From the NCBI RefSeq assembly GCF_902833645.1, contig NZ_CADFGE010000005.1, positions 186,001 through 250,000 of the forward strand: DNA of 64,000 nucleotides, written 5' to 3'. The position numbers were made by a program, and so were the translations under genes. Of the stretch, positions 35,675 through 43,917 are shown in pieces (within the stretch, counting starts at the first letter, position 1; each line of letters opens with the position of its first letter). Source of the stretch: Paraburkholderia fungorum (GTDB lineage Bacteria > Pseudomonadota > Gammaproteobacteria > Burkholderiales > Burkholderiaceae). The notes beneath the pieces were generated by a model. The model made no database searches. It was not told the DNA's origin and saw nothing but the letters and a program-made list of their open reading frames with translations.

Positions 35675-36051
35675 GGTGCCGGTGGATAAGACTGCGTTGG
35701 TCCGTGTTGCGCGACAGTCCCGAGCCACATCGATAGGATCGTCGTCGAACAGCGTTACCCGGTGCAACTGCAGCGAGCCCAGGCCGGAAGGTGCCGGCGC
35801 ACAAGAGGACGTTGGCCCGGATATGGAGAAGGCCGCTGCGCGGCGCGCCGCGAGCGCCGTTAACGATTTGCTCCTGGTGGCGCTGGGCGACAGGTCGGCG
35901 AGTTTCAGCGGGGACATAGTCGTTCGGCAAGCTCGTGAAGTCCGGCATGCTCGAACAGTTCGACGAAGCGGTCGAGGAGGGCAAGCGCGGCAGCACGCTC
36001 GAGCCAATCCAGTGTCACGTAAGAATGACGCGCGGGTTGCAGGATCCTTGA
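35675..36051 (+). pseudogene. Probable decayed gene remnant, unidentified
   Basis: Two plus-strand pieces in different frames look coding: MEKAAARRAASAVNDLLLVA with LGDRSASFSGDIVV (about 35823-35930), and FGKLVKSGMLEQFDEAVEEG with KRGSTLEPIQCH and a TGA at 36049-36051. A frame change near 35930 links them. I cannot assign a family. The remainder up to 36190 shows nothing. Confidence 0.3.
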
Positions 36052-36190
36052 TACGTGTGGATAGGACCGCCTCGAGCGAGCGGCACACGGCCGAGAGAAT
36101 TTGCACCGCCCGGCCGCACATCTGTCTGTAGGGTCATTATCGTTGCTCTCTACAGGTTGGCTCCAAATCATCATCTGAACGGGAACGGGT

Positions 36191-37390
36191 ATGAAGAGTA
36201 CGTCCGTGCCGGTGTCCGTGAACTCAGGCGCTCTCGGACCACTACGCGCGGCCTGCAAGCGCTTCGCCAACGGCGAACAATTGCCGGATGGGCTCATGTC
36301 TGGACTGCTGCCCGGGGCGATAGCACGCTCATGGGCGCGCTCGCGCGATGCGGGTCTGATGCCGGGTCAGCCGCCGGAATATGAGCTTCTCGGTAGCGCG
36401 GGTGGAACGCCAGATGACCGGCGTCTGCGCAGTTGCGTCATCGATGAAATTGAGCAGCTATGGGACACGTTCGGCGGCAACGACTGGACCATCTTCTGCA
36501 TTAATCGGAAAGGCACCGTCATTCACGCACGCCGTAGCCCGGGCTGCGATGACAACCTTATTTTGCCGATCATTGCTGGGCGGCGCATACTCGAGTCGCA
36601 CGTTGGCACGACTGCACCAGGCTGCGTTCTGCAGGAGGGCGTCGAAGTGATCGTGACGGGAGGGCAGCACTATTTAAATGAATTCGACCGCGTTTCTTGC
36701 GTTGCGGTGCCGCTTTTCGGCCTGCGAGGGGAGGTGATCGGCGCGCTGGATATCACCGGTACCGGCCAGCGTGATCTCTCGATTGTGAAGGAACAGTTCC
36801 GCCTCGCCTCCCTTGCCGCTGAGCAGCGCATATTTGCTACGCTGCGCGGCTGCCATTTATTGCGCGTGCACGCCGATCCGCGCTGGCTCGAGACGCCGTT
36901 AGCGGGCGTGCTTGCTGTCGAGGAGGACGGCGAGATTCGGGCGGCAACTCGGGCGGCGTGCCGCATACTTTCTCTCCCACGTGAAACGAGTCTTCCACCG
37001 GTCGTCCTCGGCGAACTTCTTGATGACTCCGGGGGCGACCTCCTTGGACGCATCCTGAAGCCACGAGGGCAGCCGCGTCGGGTTTCGCGTGCGGACGGCA
37101 CCCGTCTGTGGGTCCAATATTCACGTGCGCTCCTCAATCGGAGTACGGCGCGCCGCGGAAGTTTTCAACCTGAACATGTACCGTCGCTGAGGCAGGTCGA
37201 CGCGTCGCGTGGCACAACGCTTGAGGAGCAGATGCTTCGTGCAGTATTACAAGCTATGCGGGATCACCAGGGGAATGTGGCCGCAGTGGCGCGTCAACTG
37301 GGCGTGTCACGGACCACCGTCTATGCGCGGGTTCGGCAATTGCGGGAAACCGGCATGCTAGCTGGGCAAGGAGCCGCTATGGCGGATTGA
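36191..37390 (+). CDS. AcoR-like regulator lacking the AAA+ domain
   Basis: 399 residues where AcoR-type sigma-54 activators have about 650. An N-terminal part with IARSWARSRDAGL near residue 45, a GAF-like domain (FCINRKGTVIH; VGTTAPGCVLQEGVEVIVTG; CVAVPLFGLRGEVIGALDIT) at about 95-200, a PAS-like region near 230-310, and a C-terminal Fis-type helix-turn-helix (NVAAVARQLGVSRTTVYARV). No GAFTGA or Walker motif exists between them, so it cannot drive sigma-54 open-complex formation alone. It probably works as a ligand-sensing DNA-binding repressor or sigma-70 regulator. It lies downstream of benzaldehyde dehydrogenase. Confidence 0.8.
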   Translation: MKSTSVPVSVNSGALGPLRAACKRFANGEQLPDGLMSGLLPGAIARSWARSRDAGLMPGQPPEYELLGSAGGTPDDRRLRSCVIDEIEQLWDTFGGNDWTIFCINRKGTVIHARRSPGCDDNLILPIIAGRRILESHVGTTAPGCVLQEGVEVIVTGGQHYLNEFDRVSCVAVPLFGLRGEVIGALDITGTGQRDLSIVKEQFRLASLAAEQRIFATLRGCHLLRVHADPRWLETPLAGVLAVEEDGEIRAATRAACRILSLPRETSLPPVVLGELLDDSGGDLLGRILKPRGQPRRVSRADGTRLWVQYSRALLNRSTARRGSFQPEHVPSLRQVDASRGTTLEEQMLRAVLQAMRDHQGNVAAVARQLGVSRTTVYARVRQLRETGMLAGQGAAMAD

Positions 37391-37974
37391 TCTCGCATGG
37401 TTCGGCGGACGTATTATCAGATAGTTTATCTGCAGCGCTTTCGCGGGCAGTCGCGCAGTTTTTTTGCGTAGTATTCAAGCAGGAAGGGAACAGATATTGG
37501 GACATCGGGATTCTCCGGTGCAGCGGATGAGGCCTCCGCGTACCGGATTTCAGCGACAGAACTTCCATTGCAAGATCGGCCGTTTGAGAAGCAAACGTTC
37601 GGTTGGTCGTTACCTCATCCTCAACGTACCGGGCGGCTATCCGGCGGCTACGTTGCCTCCAGTGTTTGATGCCGAGCCGTTACCGGCTCCGTATTTCCGG
37701 GCTAGGAACGGCTAATGGAAGAGCTGGTTTCAGCAGGTCATGCCTGCACCTTTGAAACAGGAATTCCGGTCGCGCAAACATATTCCCGGCAAGATCGCTG
37801 CTCAGCAGCGCGACGCTCATGATCGACCTCGCGTGTTTCAGGCCGCCGCTGGCGATCGTCTTGCCAGTCCGCCAGGGCGGAATGAAGCCATTACACTATT
37901 CCTGCCTGCTGATGCGGCCGTGGCGCCTGCTGTCCGAACAAGTGTGAGATGAGATGGACCAGGAAACCGGATTG
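37391..37974. other. Intergenic region, no supported gene
   Basis: About 580 bases between the AcoR-like gene and the convergent box hydrolase gene. Short frames exist without ribosome sites or recognisable content. I see no clear terminator hairpin. Confidence 0.4.
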
Positions 37975-38838
37975 TCAATCGAGGCGCGCCATGGTGCTAT
38001 GGCTCGTAGCAGCGACGGATCTGATCACAGTGATGATTGCGCGGTTCAACGCCTCGGGCGCATCGCGATGCGGAGAGTGTCCGCAAGCCTCCAGCTTCAC
38101 CAGTTGTGTATGCGGCACCTGTTCTGCGATCGCCTCGATCTGCGCCATGGTGCCGTAATGATCGTCATGACCCTGAACAGCAAGTAACGGGCAGCGGATT
38201 GCCGGTAACGTTTCAACGATATTCCACGTCCTGAACGCCGGATTCAGCCAGATGTCGTTCCAGCCGTAGAACGCCGAATCGACGTCGGCGTGATAGCGGC
38301 GGAGTTTTTCGCGCAAACCGGCTTGCTCATAGGCTACCTTCGCCTGCGCGATACTTTCGACCGAAATGTCCTCGACGAATACGTGCGGGGCGATCGCCAC
38401 GGCGCCGGCCAGCTCGCCGGGAAAAGAGGACGCGTAAAGCAGAGCGATTGACCCGCCATCGCTATGGCCGATCACCCACATCCGCGAACGCTCGGCACTC
38501 TCGACGCCAAGCGTGTCCAGCAGGGCCGGCAACACGTCGCGCGCCTGGACGGTCATGAAATCCACCGGCCATTTCGTGTTGTGAGGTCGCGGTGTCGAGC
38601 GTCCGTAGCCCGGCCGTGAATAGACGAGGCCACGCATGCCGAGTTGGTCGCACAGTGTCTGTGGCCAGTCTCGCCACATCGCGATCGAGCCGAGTCCCTC
38701 GTGCAGGAACACGGCAACGGGTGCAGCGCTGAGTTCAGGATTGAGCCACTGGTATTCGATGTTCAGCGGACCACGTGCGGCAGTAGCAGGGAGCACAGCC
38801 AGTTCGCTATCGGTTGCCGTTGTTGCAGGATTGTGCAT
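37975..38838 (-). CDS. Alpha/beta hydrolase of the box cluster
   Basis: 287 residues from ATG 38838 (GAGGTGG upstream). VFLHEGLGSIAMWRDWP near residue 45 carries the oxyanion region, the nucleophile elbow is GHSDGGS near residue 120, and the catalytic His is in EACGHSPHRD near residue 262. A hydrolase of this type is regularly found in box clusters, where it may hydrolyse stalled CoA esters or lactones; its exact substrate is not established. It follows bclA by 20 bases. Confidence 0.8.
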   Translation of the reverse strand: MHNPATTATDSELAVLPATAARGPLNIEYQWLNPELSAAPVAVFLHEGLGSIAMWRDWPQTLCDQLGMRGLVYSRPGYGRSTPRPHNTKWPVDFMTVQARDVLPALLDTLGVESAERSRMWVIGHSDGGSIALLYASSFPGELAGAVAIAPHVFVEDISVESIAQAKVAYEQAGLREKLRRYHADVDSAFYGWNDIWLNPAFRTWNIVETLPAIRCPLLAVQGHDDHYGTMAQIEAIAEQVPHTQLVKLEACGHSPHRDAPEALNRAIITVIRSVAATSHSTMARLD

Positions 38839-38858
38839 GAACCACCTCATTAACCAGC

Positions 38859-40454
38859 TCAAAGCTGTTCGCGCAGTTTGAAGCGTTGAATCTTGCCGGT
38901 CGCCGTTTTCGGCAGGTCGTCGACAAATACAATATCGCGTGGGTATTTGTGCGGCGCGAGCCGCCCTTTGACGAACGCCTTCAGCTCGTCCGCCAATGCG
39001 TCAGACGCCACGAACTCGTCTTTCAGCGCGACGAAGGCGCGTGTCTTCACGAGACCGCCGTGATCGACGCCGACGACGGCCGCTTCGAGTACCGCATCGT
39101 GTTGCACGAGCACCATTTCCACTTCCACCGGCGAGACATACTGACCACTCACCTTCAGCATGTCGTCGCTGCGTCCCGCGTAGACATAGCAGCCGTTCGG
39201 CAGCCGGCGATACTTGTCGCCGCTCCGGATCCATTCGCCGAGGAAAGTCGCGCGCGACTTCTCGCGATTGCTCCAGTACATCAACGCGGCGCTAGGTCCC
39301 TTGATATAAAGATCGCCCACTTCGCCATCAGCTACCGCATGTCCACTCTCATCGCGCAGTTCAACCTCGTAGCCGGGCACCGGAGTGCCCGTCGTGCCGT
39401 ATTCGACACTGCCGGCGCGATTGGACAGGAAAATGTGCAGCATCTCGGTCGAACCGATGCCATCGAGAATCTCCGCGCCGAAGCGCGCGGTGAAGCGCTC
39501 GCCGATTTCGCGCGGCAGCGCTTCGCCCGCCGACGTACAGATGCGCAGCGCGAGGTCCTCGCGCGCGGGGACATTGGGCGAGGCCAGCATGCTCGCATAG
39601 AGCGTTGGTACGCCGTAGAAAACGGTGGGTTTGTGCCGGGTGAGACGCGCGAAAATCGCGTCGGGGGTAGGGCGTTCCGCCATCAGCACCGCAGTTGCTC
39701 CGACCGAAAGCGGGAAGGTCAGTCCGTTGCCCAGTCCATACGCAAAGAACAGCTTGGCGGCGGAAAACACCACATCCTGTTCGACGATGCCCAGGATCGC
39801 TTTCGCGTACAGCTCAGCGGTCCAGTACAGGTTCGCATGAGTATGCACGGTGCCCTTGGGCTTGCCCGTCGATCCCGACGAATACAACCAGAACGCGATA
39901 TCGTCGCAGCTGCTCGCAACAGCTTTGGGCGCGGGCATGGCCGCATCGATCAGTTCGCTCAGGAGCAGTGCGCGTGTCTCACCACTGGCCGTCTGCGCGA
40001 CGATCAACTGGCAGCCTTCATGCACGGCGACGGCAAGCGCTTCTTCGACCGCCGGTAGCACTGCGCTAGAAGCGACGATGACGCGAGCGTGGCTATGCGT
40101 GAGCATGTAGACATAGTCTGGCGCGCCGAGCAGCGTGTTAGCGACCACCGGGACGACGCCGGCATACAGCGCACCGAGAAACGCGATTGGCAATTCGACG
40201 GAGTCCTGCATCACCAGCAGTACGCGCTCTTCCGCGTGCACGCCGAGCGTGCGTAGCACAGCGGCGAAGCGACGGGCCTTTTCTTCGAGTTGTCCGTAGG
40301 TAGTGATGCCGCGGTCGTCGATATATGCGGGCTTGCCGGCACGTATCTCGTTGAGGCGGAACAGGTGTGCGGCGAAATTGAACTGCGCTGGCGGTGGCTT
40401 GGCCGTCAAGGCTGCCCCGGGCTGACTGGCGCGTGATTCGAGCAGGGCTTCCAT
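38859..40454 (-). CDS. bclA: Benzoate-CoA ligase
   Basis: 531 residues, typical for BclA. ANL-family signatures: the phosphate loop YSSGSTGKPKGTVHTHAN near residue 190, the A5 motif GSTEML near residue 338, SGDKYR with YVYAGRSDDMLKVSGQYVSP near residue 420 and the C-terminal lysine in PKTATGKIQR. ATP and CoA activate benzoate to benzoyl-CoA, the substrate of BoxAB. RBS GGAGGAG before ATG 40454. It lies between boxD and the hydrolase gene on the minus strand. Confidence 0.92.
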   Translation of the reverse strand: MEALLESRASQPGAALTAKPPPAQFNFAAHLFRLNEIRAGKPAYIDDRGITTYGQLEEKARRFAAVLRTLGVHAEERVLLVMQDSVELPIAFLGALYAGVVPVVANTLLGAPDYVYMLTHSHARVIVASSAVLPAVEEALAVAVHEGCQLIVAQTASGETRALLLSELIDAAMPAPKAVASSCDDIAFWLYSSGSTGKPKGTVHTHANLYWTAELYAKAILGIVEQDVVFSAAKLFFAYGLGNGLTFPLSVGATAVLMAERPTPDAIFARLTRHKPTVFYGVPTLYASMLASPNVPAREDLALRICTSAGEALPREIGERFTARFGAEILDGIGSTEMLHIFLSNRAGSVEYGTTGTPVPGYEVELRDESGHAVADGEVGDLYIKGPSAALMYWSNREKSRATFLGEWIRSGDKYRRLPNGCYVYAGRSDDMLKVSGQYVSPVEVEMVLVQHDAVLEAAVVGVDHGGLVKTRAFVALKDEFVASDALADELKAFVKGRLAPHKYPRDIVFVDDLPKTATGKIQRFKLREQL

Positions 40455-40592
40455 GTGTCTCCTCCATCGGGTGGGGCGGTCGCCCGGCTCATAGGCACGG
40501 GAACCGCTCGAATTACCGGCGTAACCTGTGTGCCCCAGTGCGTGTCGTGTGAGTTCTGGCAGGGACTCGGGCGTGTAAGGTCACCGCCGTGC

Positions 40593-42188
40593 TCAGCTTT
40601 CGAGCGAGTGGGCCGTTTGCGTTAATACATCGATGCCGGTATTCGATGCCTGGATGGCGGCACGCCGATGGTAGAACTCCAGCGCCCGCAAGCCGCCCAG
40701 TTCCTCGCCGCCGCCCGCGCGACCGGGACCGCCATGCAACGACATTGGCATCACGTTGCCGTGGCCGGTGTGGCTGCCTTGCACCGATGGCGAGACCGCA
40801 TGGACGCGACCGTGCGTGTCGGCGAGTTCCAGGGCGACCCGGGCGAGGTGCGCATCGTCGTTCGAATAGACCGAGGCGACGAGCGAGCCGCGGCCGCGCC
40901 GCGCCAACGCGATGGCGTGTGCCTCGCGCAGTTCGCCGGCGTCGCTGGCCGGCTCATACGGGGCAACCGTAGCGACCGGTCCGAAGATTTCGACGTCGTG
41001 CAGCAGCGTCGCGCGATCGGGATCGTTGACCACGAACAGATGCGGCGCGATGCACGCGGCAATCGCGGGATCCACGTCGACAGGCGGCACGGCCGAGCCG
41101 TCAAACGCGAGCACTGCTTCCTCGCGCAATGCGGCGATTCCAGCAAGCACGCTCTCATACTGTTCGCGGCTCACGAGCGACCCCATCCGCACGCTGTCGT
41201 TACGCGGATTACCGACGGTGATCTTCGCGAGCTTTGCCTTCAGCGTATCGAGCACGGCTTCGAGTAAGGCCTCAGGGACGAACGCTCGCCGGATCGCCGT
41301 GCATTTCTGCCCCGACTTCACGGTCATCTCCCGCACCACTTCCTTGATGAACAGTTCGAAGGCTGGCGTATCGGGTGCGGCGTCGGCGCAGAGGATCGCG
41401 CTGTTCAGGCTGTCGGCTTCGACATTCAGGCGCGCGCCGCGCTGAACAAAGGCCGCGTGAGCGCGGAGTATCGCGGCGGTTTCAGCGGAGCCGGTGAACG
41501 ACACCACGTCGAAGGCCTGTACCTGATCGAGCAGGCCCGCGGAGCTGCCGCAGATGACGGATAGCGCCCCCTGCGGCAGAATGCCTGCATCGACCACGTC
41601 TGCGACCATGCGCTGCGTGAGCCACGCGGTCGCGGTAGCCGGTTTGACGATCACCGGGACACCGGACAGCAACGCGGGCGCGGCCTTCTCCCACAGCCCC
41701 CACGACGGGAAATTGAACGCGTTGATAAAGAGGGCGACACCGCGCGTGGGCGTGAGCACATGCTGGACGCTGAACGACTGGTCCTTACTGAGCGAAACGA
41801 CGTGGCCGTCGCGCAGCGCGTGCACGTCGCCTAGCGTCGCGCCAAGTTTCGCGTAATAAGAAAGCGTGAAAATCCCGCCATCGATATCGACTGCCGAGTC
41901 GTTGTGGGTGGTGCCGGAGTTGGCGGTGGCGATTGCGTAGTAATCGTCGCGCTTCGCCTGCAACAGCTTGACGATGTCGGCAAGACGCGCGGCGCGCTCT
42001 GCATAAGTGAGCGCGCGTAGCGCGGCGCCGCCTTGCTCGCGGGCGAAATCGAAGACGCGTGGAAGATCGAGCCCCTGGCTCGACACGCGCACCAGCGCTT
42101 CGCCCGTCACCGGGTCAGTTAACGTGCTGCCTTCGCCATTTCCGGCGACCCATTGGCCCGCCACGTAATTCTTCAGCAATTCAGTCAT
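40593..42188 (-). CDS. boxD: 3,4-Dehydroadipyl-CoA semialdehyde dehydrogenase
   Basis: 531 residues, as for BoxD. Aldehyde dehydrogenase fold with LFINAFNFPSWGLWEKAAPA near residue 150, VVSFTGSAETAAILR near residue 227, catalytic Cys in VKSGQKCTAIRRAF near residue 294 and EIFGPVATVAPYEP near residue 397. It lacks the hydratase domain of PaaZ. It oxidises the semialdehyde from BoxC ring opening to 3,4-dehydroadipyl-CoA using NADP+. Transcribed divergently from boxR-boxCBA with the DUF4863 gene upstream. Confidence 0.9.
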   Translation of the reverse strand: MTELLKNYVAGQWVAGNGEGSTLTDPVTGEALVRVSSQGLDLPRVFDFAREQGGAALRALTYAERAARLADIVKLLQAKRDDYYAIATANSGTTHNDSAVDIDGGIFTLSYYAKLGATLGDVHALRDGHVVSLSKDQSFSVQHVLTPTRGVALFINAFNFPSWGLWEKAAPALLSGVPVIVKPATATAWLTQRMVADVVDAGILPQGALSVICGSSAGLLDQVQAFDVVSFTGSAETAAILRAHAAFVQRGARLNVEADSLNSAILCADAAPDTPAFELFIKEVVREMTVKSGQKCTAIRRAFVPEALLEAVLDTLKAKLAKITVGNPRNDSVRMGSLVSREQYESVLAGIAALREEAVLAFDGSAVPPVDVDPAIAACIAPHLFVVNDPDRATLLHDVEIFGPVATVAPYEPASDAGELREAHAIALARRGRGSLVASVYSNDDAHLARVALELADTHGRVHAVSPSVQGSHTGHGNVMPMSLHGGPGRAGGGEELGGLRALEFYHRRAAIQASNTGIDVLTQTAHSLES

Positions 42189-42198
42189 GATGGCGCTC

Positions 42199-42666
42199 TC
42201 AGGCGGGAGTGAACTGAATGGCGCCCTGCGGCAGCAGATACAGCACGAGCGCCTGGCCGTTGGCGACAGTCGGGCGATGCTCGCTGCCGGGTCCGTACAC
42301 GCACCAGCCGGCTGGATGGCCGTCGAAGGTCGCGCCGTCGGTGAGTGGCATGATCAGGTCGATCTCGCCGTGTGGATGGACATGGTGCGGCCCTGCAATA
42401 TCTTTCATGTCGACCACGTCGACCGAAAAGCCGTGCGTGTCGGGTAATGCGTTGAAGATACGCCCGTAGCGGATGCCGCCGCCTTCGCGGTTGCACAGCC
42501 AGCCGGCGGCGACACCGTCGCGACAGGCGTCGGCCAGTGCGCGAAAGGTCTTGCCGCCGGCGGGAAGGGTGTCGTTCAGCCATCTCGCCAGTTCGTCGTC
42601 CAACGGGCGATCGACGAGTTGTTCCGTAACGCCCGCGACGAGGCGCTGGAAGTCTTGTGGGGTCAT
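42199..42666 (-). CDS. DUF4863 protein of the box cluster
   Basis: 155 residues from ATG 42666. LVDRPLDDELARWLNDTLPA near residue 17, CNREGGGIRYGRIFNALP near residue 58, then HHVHPHGEIDLIMPL near residue 94 with a cupin-like His/Glu set and GPGSEHRPTV near residue 125. The family is a regular member of box and related CoA-dependent aromatic clusters; the activity is unknown. It lies 10 bases ahead of boxD and is the first gene of the leftward operon. Confidence 0.8.
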   Translation of the reverse strand: MTPQDFQRLVAGVTEQLVDRPLDDELARWLNDTLPAGGKTFRALADACRDGVAAGWLCNREGGGIRYGRIFNALPDTHGFSVDVVDMKDIAGPHHVHPHGEIDLIMPLTDGATFDGHPAGWCVYGPGSEHRPTVANGQALVLYLLPQGAIQFTPA

Positions 42667-42851
42667 GCGAGCCTCTAAAAAAGGGCTGGCGCGCACCTTA
42701 CTTCATGTGCGTCCGCTGGCCGTCTCCGACACGCCGCCCGAAAAATCTGCGCGGCGTTTGTGATTGGATCAATATTTGGCGAAAATTAACCGTTCACCGG
42801 GTGCCTGTCAAGCACTATAGTACATATACAGAAGTCGTGAGGTCCGAAAAC

Positions 42852-43799
42852 ATGAATCAAACCGACTCGATCCTGCCCCTGGACGAGCGTCCGGAGGACG
42901 CGACGCGGACGGAGCGCGATCCTTTCCTGACGGCGATGGGCGAGCGCGTGCGGCTCCTTCGCGCGCGCCGCGGCATGACCCGCAAGGCCTTGGCAACCGA
43001 GACGGGGCTGTCCGAACGGCATCTGGCCAATCTGGAGTCGGGGCTGGGCAACGCGTCAGTGCTGGTGTTGCGACAGATCGCGAGCACACTGAACTGTCCG
43101 CTTGCCGAGGTGATCGGCGACGAGACCACTGCGTCGGCAGAATGGCTGCTGATCCGCGAGTTGCTGCACGGGCGTGATCAGGCCGCGCTGCAGCGGGCGC
43201 GCGTCGCGCTGGCCGAGATGTTCGCGCAGGCGCCGCGCGACCCTCACCGCAAGGACCGTATCGCATTGATCGGTTTGCGCGGCGCGGGCAAGTCGACGCT
43301 TGGGCGCATGCTCGCGCAGGAGCGCAAGGTGCCGTTCGTTGAGCTGACGCGGGTGATCGAGCAACTGGCGGGCTGCCCGCCTTCCGAAATTCATTCGCTG
43401 TACGGCGCGAGCGCTTACCGGCGCTACGAGCACCGCGCGCTCGAGGCGGTGATCCAGGAGCATGAGAAGGCGGTCATCGCGTCGCCGGGTGGGCTGGTTT
43501 CGGAGTCGGGCACCTTCAACATGCTGCTCGCGCACTGCTTCACCGTATGGTTGCAGGCCACCCCGGAAGAGCATATGCGGCGGGTGGTTGCGCAAGGCGA
43601 CCTGCGGCCGATGTCGGGCAACAAGGAAGCGATGGACGATCTGAAGCGAATCCTGGCGGGCCGCAGCGAACTGTATGGACGAGCGGACATGACTTACGAC
43701 ACCAGTGAGAAGACCCTCGCAGATGCCTATCTGCAATTGCGCGACCGTCTTGCCGCACGACTGGCGGCCGAAGCGCCGGATGACGCTCACGTGAACTGA
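42852..43799 (+). CDS. boxR: BoxR transcriptional regulator (XRE plus shikimate-kinase-like domain)
   Basis: 315 residues from ATG 42852. An XRE-type helix-turn-helix occupies residues 30-85 (MTRKALATETGLSERHLANL), a linker follows, and from residue 136 a shikimate-kinase-like domain with P-loop GLRGAGKST at 141-149 completes it. This fusion is specific to BzdR/BoxR, repressors released by benzoyl-CoA. It is divergent from the leftward bcl-boxD unit and precedes boxCBA, so it should control both. Confidence 0.9.
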   Translation: MNQTDSILPLDERPEDATRTERDPFLTAMGERVRLLRARRGMTRKALATETGLSERHLANLESGLGNASVLVLRQIASTLNCPLAEVIGDETTASAEWLLIRELLHGRDQAALQRARVALAEMFAQAPRDPHRKDRIALIGLRGAGKSTLGRMLAQERKVPFVELTRVIEQLAGCPPSEIHSLYGASAYRRYEHRALEAVIQEHEKAVIASPGGLVSESGTFNMLLAHCFTVWLQATPEEHMRRVVAQGDLRPMSGNKEAMDDLKRILAGRSELYGRADMTYDTSEKTLADAYLQLRDRLAARLAAEAPDDAHVN

Positions 43800-43838
43800 A
43801 TTGCGGGATTTGTCTAAGGGTTTACGATATAAAATGAA

Positions 43839-43894
43839 GTAAAGTGCTTTACATGGGTGTGAAGGTGCATTATTGTTCACAAAACAATCTTGCA
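43839..43894. promoter_or_regulatory. Putative BoxR operator/promoter region of boxCBA
   Basis: GTAAAG-TG-CTTTAC (43839-43852) is an inverted repeat. Next, TGCA at 43866 and 43891 flank ATTGTT-N5-AACAAT (43872-43888). Operators of the BzdR/BoxR family contain repeated TGCA boxes, so this gap between boxR and boxC is a good candidate. The RBS AGGAG of boxC lies at 43906-43910. Confidence 0.5.
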
Positions 43895-43917
43895 TCGTCC
43901 AGTCCAGGAGACGCCCC

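Noticed and set aside
40593..42188. PaaZ (bifunctional ring-opening hydrolase/dehydrogenase) as the identity
   Set aside because: The C-terminal MaoC-like hydratase domain of PaaZ is absent and the length and box context fit BoxD.
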